Assembly (NCBI GenBank): GCA_037043455.1
Contig: JAWPHD010004477.1
Span: 123,086 to 187,085, forward strand
Source: Cyrtodaria siliqua
Lineage: Eukaryota > Mollusca > Bivalvia > Adapedonta > Hiatellidae
Length of the DNA stretch: 64,000 nt
Reading direction: 5' to 3'
The notes beneath the pieces are model-generated. The model was not told the DNA's origin. It did not search any database and saw nothing but the letters and a program-made list of their open reading frames with translations. Positions 35,395 to 44,757 of the stretch are shown in pieces. The stretch's first letter is position 1; the number at the start of each line of letters is the position of its first letter. The position numbers and the translations under genes were made by a program.

Positions 35395-35630
35395 TTCAAA
35401 CATAATTCTGCTTATAATTAAATAACATCAAAAAGATTGGAGCTAAAACCGAACCTTGCAAAATACAAATGTACAAGTAATGCCCTTTTCAAAACTGATA
35501 CAAATTTTGATTGTGCCTAGCAATGCAGAATTGCCAAACTGATGTTAACCATAAAGGAGACACAAAATATTTGGAATCCTATTTAAATTGGTTCTAACAT
35601 TAATATTTTTATTTTCTGCTATGAAATATA
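35395..35630 (-). repeat. Dispersed repeat pair, copy 2
   Basis: Direct partner of 34040-34275, sharing AAGATTGGAGCTAAAACCGA, CTAGCAATGCAGAATTGCCA and GGTTCTAACATTAATATTTT. The pair differs by small indels (an ACAAAATAT insertion near 35563). The two copies are 1.35 kb apart. Confidence 0.85.
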
Positions 35631-36140
35631 CAAATGAATTGGTCCATTCATGACCGCTGGGTGTAATTTCTGTATTTTCAAATGCTAATATGATGCCTTC
35701 ATGTTTAACTTTCTCAAAGCTCCTCTTTGTTCCTGCCAACTTAATGCTGTTTAACTTACATCAGGGCGAGGCCGTGAATTTAATAAACCATTCTTGAAAC
35801 TATTCTTAGATTTGAGCTCAATTACTTGTATTCCCTTAACAAATATTCCCATGAACTTCAAAGATAAACAGTCCTATGGAATTGCTATGTATTAGTATTT
35901 ATCATATCTATACATAGCACTTGTTATGAACGTTTATACTTTAAACTTATAGAAATATTTGTGATTGAAATTTTCATACTTGGGCTTAAGTCTAAGAATA
36001 TTCTCAAGAATGGTTGGTGAATTCTAGGCCAGGAAAATATTTGGTTTTACATTACTTTGCAACTCGGCAATATCATTGCATGACAAAACTGAGCCGATCA
36101 CAAACGATATAACCTCAAACATATTCCAGCAAAATCTAAT

Positions 36141-36146
36141 TTTATT
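36141..36146 (-). terminator. Candidate polyadenylation signal of the DAP gene
   Basis: On the minus strand AATAAA occurs about 196 nt beyond the DAP stop codon (plus strand TTTATT). It is the nearest canonical hexamer I noted; use is inferred. Confidence 0.35.
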
Positions 36147-36341
36147 TTGTACCACTGAAACACTTGTCATTGAATAATACAAACACAATGTTACAGTATC
36201 ACATTAATGAATAATTAAGTAAAAATCAAACTATTTCCTTAGCGGGCCTTTTCAATTTCTATTCAGATTATCTTTCTCCCATAGTATGTCTTATTCTAAT
36301 TCAAAATCCCATCGTGCAACAGTGTTTCCATGGAGATGACC

Positions 36342-39300
36342 TCACTGTTTCTTTGGCTGCTGAATCTGCTTCTTGGTCTGATTCATGGGTGACCGGTTCT
36401 CGTGCGTAGGCTGAGGTTTGTCATGCATTGCACGGACGGCAGCCTCAGGGAAGTCTTTATCGCCCTGTCAAGAATCAATAAAACTCTGTTAATATGGTTT
36501 CTTGTTTCTAGTCTCAAACATAGAAGTACAACCAAAAAACTTCAAAAAAGAAGTTTAAAAAAACAAAAAAACTTTTCCGAACTTATTTCTGATTAACATA
36601 TATTAAGATTGCTATATGTCTCTTAAAAGCAATTCACCTTTAACATTATATACCAGTCATTTTCAGTATGACACATTTCTATACAAGTTCATATTCTTCT
36701 ACAAAACAAGAGACCCAAGAGGTCCTGTATTGCTCTACTGGTTTATGGGTTTATGGTTGTATGGTGGTCATATTTTTTCATAAACAAACCTTTCAAGCTC
36801 TTAACAACAGGGTAGCAAAACCATGTGACTTTTTAATCGGGTTCAAGGCACTAAATGTAAACAAAGTGATCAATTCAGGTAGGGGTTTTCTTCATAACTT
36901 TCTTAATATGTAACAAATTTTGTTCAAATAACGCGCACATACATTACTAGGGTAAAAAATGTAAGAGATATAGACTTGTAAACACAGCTTACACGCAAAA
37001 TTTGATGTGAAATGGGACACATTTCATGGGCTATCAAAATTTGGGTTCCATGGGAGCCCAAGGGTTACAGGAACCAAAATTGCTTATGCAGCCCTTAAGA
37101 TAATGCTATAAGGAAGCCCATGGCCAAATTTGGTTGTGCTAGGATAAGAAATGTAAGAGATATAGACTTGTAAACACAGCTTACACTTAAACCTTGATGT
37201 GAGACGCAGACGCCGATGCCTGGGTGATTACATAAGCTCTCTTATTCTTCGAATAGTCGAGCTGAAAATGCCTGGTTACCTTGGTTATTGCTCCAGAGAG
37301 TAGAATTTGCTGATGATGTTTGTCTACCTTGGCTGGACTGGAAACAAAACAAATAATTGAATGTTCTAAGGTAAGACTACTAAGCAGGTTGTAATAGTGA
37401 AGATACATGAATTGCCTAACATTATCTATCACAAGTATAACATGTATGCATGACACTTTGATAGCAGTCTCTAAGTAATATTCGTACAATAAACATCATT
37501 ACTTCATTGCTCTGGAATCACTTATTTCAGTCCATACACAGAATAAAACATGTGACCCCAACAAACAAGAAATGTCATTGTGACAAATGTCCCCGACGTG
37601 GTTTTGACCTTTGACCTCTAAGTGTGACCTTGACCTTGGAGCCATGGACCTGGATTTTGCGCATGACTCGTTATCTTGTTGTGGTTAGCACTTGTGCCAA
37701 GTTATTTGAAAATCTGTCCTCATTTGCCTCTGAGGTTAATGTCCCAGTAGAACTTTTCGCTCATGAACAGTCTCAATCAAACCGAGACTGCAATATTTTG
37801 TATGTGTCGTGCTCGGCCGTTTCCAAAGGTCCATTATCATACTCTTTTTTATATGACACTTTATCAGGATGGAAAACCAAAGGAAAATTCACTTGTAAGT
37901 TGATTCTTACGGATTGCGGGAGGTATACAGTACAGGTTCTACCCAAGAATAAGTGGGTGGTCTGCCTCCACCACAAAAATTCAACCGTCATACATAGCCT
38001 AAAATGTGCTGGAAAATGACGTTACACACCAAACAAACAAAGCAAATCAATATTCATTAACTGAGCAAACATCAGTTTATAACTAGAACTGTCAATCTAA
38101 GAGGCTCACTTATTTGCCCTAAACACTAGATTTATTACTTATATGGCACACTACCGACGAAACTGATCTATTGACCACAAGATCAATAGGAAACAGTCAA
38201 CAAGAACAATCCACATGCAGTTTCATGAGCTTAGATTACAGGTTCGAGTGTCACTGGTACCACTAGGTTACTACAGCCCTACTTTTACTATTGAATATAT
38301 TCTGAAAATTCAATTGTAAGAGTAGGACAGGGTTCTTGGATTTCTACCCATCCATCCCCTCACTATGGAGTGGCTCAAATAACCCCAACAACGGGTTGAT
38401 AAACCGTAAATTAATAATTCCATTCAACTCACACTTCAAATTCCTCTTCCTCCTCTTCTGTAGGCTTTTCATCAGCAGATTTCTCTGTTTTCTTGTGGGT
38501 TGTAACTCGCATACCTCCCACTTTCACTGAAAAAATAAAATAAAACATTATTTAAGAAAAGTAGTTTTTTTGTTTTTTCCAAACATGTAATTATATAAAC
38601 AATTATATTTTAACTATCTTTCACTTCAGTCATGTCACAAAGATGGCTACATGTAGCAGCAGTGTATTAGCCAGCCAACCGTGCAGCCGTCTTTTGCACG
38701 GCCGTTTTGGAATATTGCGGCCAATGGAGGAGTGGTTGGGGTAACCTTTTTTTTTTTTGCTAAACACCTCCGAACTCTTACTTTCTCAATAATGTTATGT
38801 TTGTATACATTTATAGAAGAAAGATGATCTAAAATGCACCTTTTTCACCTTTATCTGAGAAAAAAAATTACCAAAGAGACACCCACTTGTCGCAAAGTTG
38901 CGCGTAACACATGTTAGCAAATTATTTTGCACACCCTGTTTGCATATTTGCGCAGAAAGTTCTTGAATTTCTGCCTAATACACTGTGTAGCAGTGAGCTC
39001 AATGCTCAGTTTTGTAATACTTCCACACTGGAATACTACACTGTAGACACTACAGGGCTTTTTTTGGAAAAATTGTGAAGCCTCCCTAGGCTGGTCATTT
39101 TGTGAAACAAAGCGTGATAACTGTTTACCGGTAATCTATGAAAAAGGTATAAGCCAAATTGACACAATATATGCCCTTCATAAATATGGAATTAATATTT
39201 ATATGGCATGAACAAATTTACTTTGACTATGCCCCAAGTTTCATCAAGATCCGATTCCAAATGTAAGTTATTGAGCGGGAACTGAAAAAATCGCAAATTT

Positions 39301-41509
39301 TCCAAAAATCAAAGAGCTATAACTCTGCATTATAGGGGCGATGTGGCTGGTTACCAAAATTGACTGAGATATTATGCCCATAAACATTATCCTCAAGTTT
39401 CATCAAGATCATATTATAAATGTTTAAGTTATTGAGCGGAAACCGCTAAAATCATCATTTTTCCAAAATAAAAGAGCCATAATTCCAGAATAATGGGTGC
39501 AATGTGGCTCGTTATCTAACTTTATCGAGACAATATGCCCATAACACTGTCCCCAGGTTTCATCAAGATCGGATTACAATTGTTGAAGTTATTGAGTGGA
39601 AACAGCTAAAATCATCAATTTTCAAAAATAAAAGGGCCATAACTCCGGCATTATGGGTGCAATGTGGCTTGTTATGGGTGCTATGTGGCTTGTTATCAAA
39701 CTTTATTCAGACAATATGCCCATAAACATAAAAAGAATCGGCCACAATTGTGAATTGAATTGGGGTTTTAAGGTGACCAACACATGAAAAGGTTATATGG
39801 CGCCTAACAGGCATGAACATGCCAGGCTCATCTTCCATGTACATCGAGATAAAATATTGAAAATGGGCCTAGAACCTTCTCACCCTGAACTGCAGAGTTG
39901 CTGCAGATTCTATTGTAGAAACTCCCATTTACGCTGGAGCCACGTTATTGTATTTCTGCCACTGCTCTTTTGATGCGAGCGAGATAGCACCTGAAACAAT
40001 GCAGGGATCATGATGAAGACCTTTAATGAACATGAACAAACAATGATAAAATGAACATGAATTTAGGGGGCCACCATTGTAAAAAAAAAAGGACCAATTT
40101 TGAATTGTGAAGTAGCTGACCAGCCCCTGTTACTGAAGGAAAAAAGGCCCCGACACATGGCATGATTCCCAACCCCGTCACATTATACTGACACCAGGCT
40201 GACCAGTCCCAGCACTACCTTTTATATTTTTCATGACCCTACCTAGAAGTGACATTACCTCTCACCTGCGAGGCACACGCTCTATCATTACGCCACCGCT
40301 GCAGCTTTTAAAATCCCCAAAAAGCTTGTCTGTGTTTCTCAAAAAACATAATAACTTGAATACTAACCAACAGATTGATTTGGTATTCAATACCGATATT
40401 TCAATGACCTTGATCTTCAGTTTAAAGTCACACTTGACTAAAAATGATAACTTCTGATTAAAAAGTTTGTCTTAGTTCCTCCAAAACATCCTTACTTAAA
40501 GCTTTAACCCTTAACCCACTATGCATAACTAATAGCCTTTACATGACGTATATATGCTCGCGCATCCCCACGTGACGATGTTTACAAATTAAGTGCATAT
40601 ATGAGACTGCGGTCATTTTTACGGTCAATAGTTACTTTTTTGCGTAGTTTTTCTTGTTTTTGTATTTAGATTAAGCGCTTATGCATTCCTGCAAAACACA
40701 TACTGAAAAAATCCCATCAAAATTAAAAGTTATAACAGGATGCGGTATAATTGCTTCTCGACGACTATTGCTTCTTTGCCAGTACTGTAAATATGTTAGT
40801 TTTATCGTTGTCAAATGTTTCAAAAGTTTATATTGGTAAAAACATTTGGTTAATCCGGTAAATTAGAAAGTCACCGAAAAAGGTACACTTCATCAGTTTG
40901 TGTGTATACAACTACTGCATGTAAACATGGCAGATATCTCGGTAAATACAGCATTGTTTGGAATGTGTTTTTACAACATAAAAGGGATTGAATTGATGCA
41001 AAAGCAAGAAATGAAAATATATTAATTACTTCATTCATTTAACGTTTAATAGGAAAGTCACTCGTTGTAGTTAAGGTCACTGAAATGTGGACTTCCTTGA
41101 TACATATAATTATCCTAAATTGAAAACTATTTTAAGTCAAGAAGATTCGGTCCATTTCGGTTAATCTACATTTCGTTGCATCTCCATTTTGGTAATTCGC
41201 GCGACAACTGAAATAAGAAATTGGGTTTAGCTAATGTTTATTTTGTCTTCAAAATTGCAGTCATAGTTAAAATAAATATTTTTAAATGCAATTAAAATGG
41301 ACTGAATTAACCGACAACACTTTATTCCGTGTGCGAGACAAAAAACGCGAAGTTGTACCCCACCCACTAAAATACATGTGTTGCCTTTTTTGTTCCATAT
41401 TGACAACAACATCCCACGAGTAAAACAAGAAAATAATACTGTCAGGAAAGCAACTACCTGCAGGGGCATGGCCTGCTTTAAGATTGGGGTCTTCCGCAAC
41501 TTCTGACAT
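36342..41509 (-). CDS. DAP: Death-associated protein 1 homologue (four exons)
   Basis: Coding exons on the minus strand are 41509-41458, 38526-38433, 37337-37280 and 36464-36342, with intron phases 1, 2 and 0 and GT-AG borders. They total 327 nt, or 108 aa; human DAP is about 102 aa. Exon 1 gives MSEVAEDPNLKAGHAPA, exon 2 VKVGGMRVTTHKK then an acidic stretch, exon 3 PAKVDKHHQQILLSGAITK, and exon 4 GDKDFPEAAVRAMHDKPQP and a QQPKKQ end. These match the family's KAGHPPAVKAGGMR, SG.I..GDKDFP.AA and C-terminal Q-P-K blocks. The protein is small, basic and mostly disordered, with no signal peptide. Vertebrate DAP is an mTOR-regulated suppressor of autophagy, and DAP-family proteins occupy the exit tunnel of dormant ribosomes. 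Its 5' end faces CWC25. Confidence is high because motifs and phases agree across all four exons. Confidence 0.92.
36955..37190. repeat. Duplicated 45-bp block in DAP intron 3
   Basis: GTAAGAGATATAGACTTGTA followed by AACACAGCTTACAC occurs at about 36960 and 37149, with a diverging GATGTGA end. It sits within the intron between exons 3 and 4 and ends about 90 bp from exon 3. Confidence 0.8.
37712..38019 (+). other. Protein-like orphan frame in DAP intron 2 (opposite strand)
   Basis: About 100 codons are open with balanced composition, including VPVELFAHEQSQSNRDCNIL, LSYSFLYDTLSGW, TDCGRYTVQVLP and WVVCLHHKN. The spacing of C, W and the DCGRYTVQV block loosely recalls an immunoglobulin-like strand pattern, but this is not a secure match. 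The upstream extension to 37624 lies in a common repeat (tandem TGACCTTGACCT-type words) and uses no ATG. It may be a captured coding fragment or retrocopy. I cannot identify the source. Confidence 0.3.
38319..38430 (+). repeat. SINE tail fragment abutting DAP exon 2
   Basis: AGAGTAGGACAGGGTTCTTG through GGAGTGGCTCAAATAACC and the closing CATTCAAC match the end of the 745-1030 SINE family. It stops at the splice donor of DAP exon 2 (38432-38425 on the minus strand). Confidence 0.6.
38654..38990. mobile_element. MITE in DAP intron 1
   Basis: CAGCAGTGTATTAGCCAG on the left pairs with CTGCCTAATACACTG on the right (the reverse complement includes CAGTGTATTAGGCAG). The ~335-bp interior has no frame and includes a small GTGCAGCCGTC / GCACGGCCG hairpin. 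Confidence 0.5.
39170..39735. repeat. ~160-bp tandem repeat in DAP intron 1
   Basis: CATCAAGATC recurs at about 39243, 39401 and 39561 with AGTTATTGAGCGGAAAC, AAAGAGCCATAACTC, GCAATGTGGCTNGTTA and ATATGCCCATAAACA in fixed order. It is a degenerate satellite of a type frequent in bivalve introns. Confidence 0.85.
39745..39915 (+). repeat. SINE body copy (headless)
   Basis: Matches 32165-32325: GAATTGGGGTTTTAAGG, AGGTTATATGGCGCC, GAACATGCCAGGCTC and GGGCCTAGAACCTTCTCACC. It lies in DAP intron 1 immediately after the 160-bp repeats. Confidence 0.7.
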
Positions 41510-42104
41510 TTTCCTGTCGATTATTTAACGCTGCAACGCTGCTCGAAACTGTTTACGTCGTAAATTGACAAATTAGCCTTGAACCTTGCTGCTTTATCAA
41601 TAACTACGTGTATTATTGCGGATGACGTATCGGTTTCTTGTGTATTCTGACGTTTTACACACCGGAAGTTTGTTCTTACAAGAGTCTGAAAACGTTTTCA
41701 CAAAACTGTAAGGTAAATTGTAATTATGTATAGTGAATGTGAATGAAATATGCAGGGTTTTAAAAGAATCATACTGTAGATACCTTAATTTTAACATTAA
41801 ACTTGGTTGAACATCAAAGATAAAGACCGAGTTTATCACCTACCAGAATGTATTGGTATTGATTGGTCAGTTTTTTTGATGATGCTCTATCAAAATTATG
41901 AATAGTTACATGTATAATTTACTGTTTACAATTTTATCTCTCCCCAGCCTCATCATTACCCAGTTGGTGTTGGTGTCAACAGCGAAAAGGAATCTTTTTA
42001 AGCGAAAAGGAAATCCGGCGAACGAAAAATTTGTTTGGTATACTTATGTCTTAATTAAGCGGTTTATTGACATTTAATTATAATAGGTTTGATTAATTAA
42101 TGAA

Positions 42105-42420
42105 CATGTCACAGGGCTAGAAAAATGTGCAGCGAGACCGGGGCTCGAACCCGGGACATTCAAACTACCGATGATCTATCGACTGAGCTGACCGGCCAGA
42201 CAATGCAACATCAATCTACCTGTTAGATATCTATGAACAGTGACAGTTCGTAGGTATCTAACAGGTATATTGATGTTGTATTGTCTGGCCGGTTAGCTCA
42301 GTCGGTAGACCATCAGAACGGTAGTCTGAAGGTTCCGGGTTCGAGCCCCGGAGAACGGTAGTCCGAAAGTCCCAGGTTCGAGCCCCGGTTTGGCTGCACA
42401 TTTTTCTAGCCCTTTGATAT
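42105..42420. repeat. Head-to-head inverted pair of tRNA-derived SINEs
   Basis: Two arms meet near 42243. Reading outward on each side are TATCTAACAGGTA, TTGATGTTG, ATTGTCTGGCCGGT, a tRNA-like head, then GCTGCACATTTTTCTAGCCC. The heads are at 42129-42201 (-) and 42287-42395 (+). A single copy of the same unit sits at 43612-43745. The inverted pair could fold into a very long hairpin. Confidence 0.85.
42287..42395 (+). repeat. tRNA-like head with duplicated anticodon-T arm
   Basis: A standard head in this family is 72 nt: a 7-bp acceptor (GGCCGGT with TCTGGCT, allowing G-U), D stem GCTC/GAGC, anticodon stem TCGGA/TCCGA, T stem CCGGG/CCCGG with TTCGAGC loop. Here 37 nt are repeated in tandem (GAACGGTAG at 42316 and 42353), so two anticodon-arm and T-arm halves follow one D arm. 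It cannot fold as a normal tRNA and carries two B boxes. Confidence 0.75.
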
Positions 42421-42477
42421 TTGGCGATCCTGGCAGGACCGTGACTGAGTCAAATCCGAGAAACATGCAAAATGATA

Positions 42478-43549
42478 CAGGGTTCTCCCCAGGATTTTTT
42501 TCAGGCGCTGGCACAGACAACGCGCTTCGGGGTTTGTCAGGGGTCTACTCCCCACCCTTCCTTTTTTTATATAATTCTAAGATACACCATCTTCTCTGAG
42601 ATGGTTTTAGTTGTAAAATTAATGCCTTACTTTAATTAGAAGGCACTCTCAGTGCTATTGATTGTTTTAAAAATGTTTTTTTGGAAATATTTTTAAAATC
42701 CACTTTCTCAGCCTCAGAGCAAGAGTATTTTCAAAAGGCAATTGCCTTGCCCAATATTTAAGTCCACTTAGTGTATTTTTGAACATTTATGCAGTAATGT
42801 AAGGCCTGTACATGTATATCAATTAAACATTCAAAACTAAATATCTTGTCCTTTTTTTGGAATCGCGAAAACCAGTGAGATATGAAAAAAGAAGCATATT
42901 GCTAAGTTTTGTAACGCTTTTTGGGAAAGATACACATCCATATGTTTAATTTCATTCTTTATCAATGAAAAAAACTGAATACCTCATCCAATCGCATTAA
43001 TAAATGAGTTCTTCAAGTGTATTAAAAAAGTTCGCAAAACAATCCAGGGCCGCTCATTGTTATGATTTACGTTTATTGGGAAAAAGAAGCATATTGTTAA
43101 GTTTTGTAACGCTTTTGGGGGAAAAATGCATCCATATAAGTTTTAATTTCATACTTTATCAATGAAACACTGAATACCTCATCGAATCGCATTAATAAAT
43201 GAGTGCTTTGTGTGTATTAAAAAAGTTCGCATTCTTCTCGCAAAACATTCCAGGCCGCGCATATGACCTAGATATTCGGCAAAGTGATGATTGGGAGGTC
43301 GTCGACTTGATTTCCCACTACCCCTGAAGCGAGAAACTTGTTATTTGGGGAGGTGTATTTCACACAGTCTGGCGAGTGACACCGATAGAGGGGCTCTGTA
43401 AGGGTTATTTCAAATAGCAATTAGCAAAATATAAGCACCGTGCTTGATATTTAAAGGACCGTGCTAATTTTAAAGGACAGCGCTAATAGCTATTTTGAAT
43501 TTCAAGCACAGCGGCACTGCGGTGCTTAAAGGCGCTGGGGAGAACCCTG
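42478..43549. mobile_element. CAGGG-ended DNA transposon, 1,072 bp, non-autonomous
   Basis: Perfect 15-bp inverted termini CAGGGTTCTCCCCAG and CTGGGGAGAACCCTG are flanked by TGATA and TGATT, a possible short target duplication. The ends extend imperfectly (GGCGCTG inside both). The interior has a ~180-bp direct duplication (about 42880-43055 and 43078-43258, with GTTAAGTTTTGTAACGCTTT-like and CACTGAATACCTCATC-like blocks) and no transposase. The superfamily is uncertain; CAGGG ends resemble hAT. Confidence 0.8.
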
Positions 43550-43611
43550 TGATTCTCTGAACCCATGGAAATTCGAGGAAGAATTTCAGTCTCTAGGGGG
43601 AGTATGTCACG

Positions 43612-43745
43612 GTTCATAGATATCTAACAGGTAGGTTGATGTTGCATTGTCCGGCTGGTCAGCTCAGTCGGTAGAGCATTGGAACGGTAGTCCGAAGATC
43701 CCTGGTTCTAGCCCCGGTCTGGCTGCACATTTTTCTAGCCCTGTG
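43612..43745 (+). repeat. tRNA-derived SINE, single copy
   Basis: TATCTAACAGGTAGGTTGAT leads into a head at 43653-43724 with paired D, anticodon and T stems (anticodon position GGT, loop base 33 is C and not U), then GCTGCACATTTTTCTAGCCC. A cloverleaf is nearly intact, so a tRNA scanner may call it, but flanks shared with 42105-42420 show that it is a SINE. Confidence 0.75.
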
Positions 43746-43754
43746 ATGTTATGT

Positions 43755-43792
43755 TACGAACATTATAGGTTTGATTAATCAAACTTATAATG
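43755..43792. repeat. 38-bp palindrome
   Basis: GAACATTATA, GTTTGATTAATCAAAC and TATAATGTTC form a near-perfect hairpin. Its half-sequence GGTTTGATTAATTAATGAAC also occurs at about 42087, beside the inverted SINE pair. Confidence 0.8.
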
Positions 43793-43879
43793 TTCGTTAA
43801 TTAATCAAACCCAGGGGTGTAAAATACCAATCGCCCAACACAACAATTTTGACGGCAGGGCAAGTGGCATTTTTTAGGT

Positions 43880-44450
43880 TTTAGCTCGACTGATCAGAGA
43901 TCAGCAGAGCTTATGCCGTGGTCTGTCGTCCGTCTGTCCGTAAACTTTTATTTGTAGCGACAACTCCTCTGAAACTACTGAATGGATATTCATGAAACTT
44001 TACAGAAAGTTGCCCATAAAGTCTAGTTGATCCTAGCAAAAATTCATGTTGATGTGAAATCCGAGATAGCCGCCTAAGCTAAAAATAGAGTTTTAAAATA
44101 CAAGTTTGTAGCGACTACTTCTTGAAAACTATAAGTGATATTGATATGGGACTTTTTCTAAATTGATCAGCATGACATGATGTTGATCCTTGTCGAAAAT
44201 CGTTTTGATTTGACGTTAAACATGGCTAACAGCGGCCATCTTTGTTTACATAGAGTTATATAATGAAAACTTGCTCTTAATGTCTAATTGATCCTAGCAA
44301 AATTTCAGATCGGCCGGAAATTCAAGATGGCCGCCACGGTTAAAAATAGATTTTCAAAAAACAAGTCTGTAGCGACTACTTCCTGAAATCAAAATCAATC
44401 AGTAGAGCTTCAAGGTCATTGACCTCTTGTTTAATACAATTTTGTGTTTT
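43880..44450. repeat. ~200-bp degenerate tandem repeat
   Basis: Repeated blocks TGTAGCGAC(A/T)ACT, TTGATCCTAGCAAAA and AAGATGGCCGCC-like words recur about every 200 bp. There is no open frame. Confidence 0.6.
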
Positions 44451-44514
44451 TCAGCAATAATATTGAAAATAAGGGCAAGTTGCTTTTTGGAAAATTTTAC
44501 ACCCCTGAAACCTA

Positions 44515-44640
44515 TTATAATTATGTCAATAATTAATGCCTGTAGCAGGCCTTAATTATGTCAATAATATTAATGCCTGTAGCAGGCCTGAATTATGTCA
44601 ATAATATTAACGCCTGTAGCCTGTAGCAGGCCTTAATTAG
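44515..44640. repeat. ~40-bp tandem repeat (3 units)
   Basis: AATTATGTCAATAATATTAA followed by GCCTGTAGCAGGCCT recurs three times; the last unit has a small extra CTGTAGC. It lies about 120 bp upstream of the CWC25 start codon. Confidence 0.9.
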
Positions 44641-44757
44641 AGGCTTATGTAACTAGAGGGTCCTCAGTTAGGGGCTGTGTCATTGTTCTTGAAATGGATT
44701 TTTATGTATGTTTTTTCAGGATTTTCTGTTTTCAATAGAAAAAAATAAATAAGGAAG

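Noticed and set aside
42390..42599. Frames spanning the SINE/transposon boundary at 42390-42599 (+) and 42293-42520 (-)
   Set aside because: They cross from a SINE into the CAGGG transposon and show no homology or splice signals.
43653..43724. Possible functional tRNA-Thr(GGT) gene
   Set aside because: The cloverleaf almost folds, but loop position 33 is C and not U, the T loop has a substitution, and the flanks match two other copies of a SINE.
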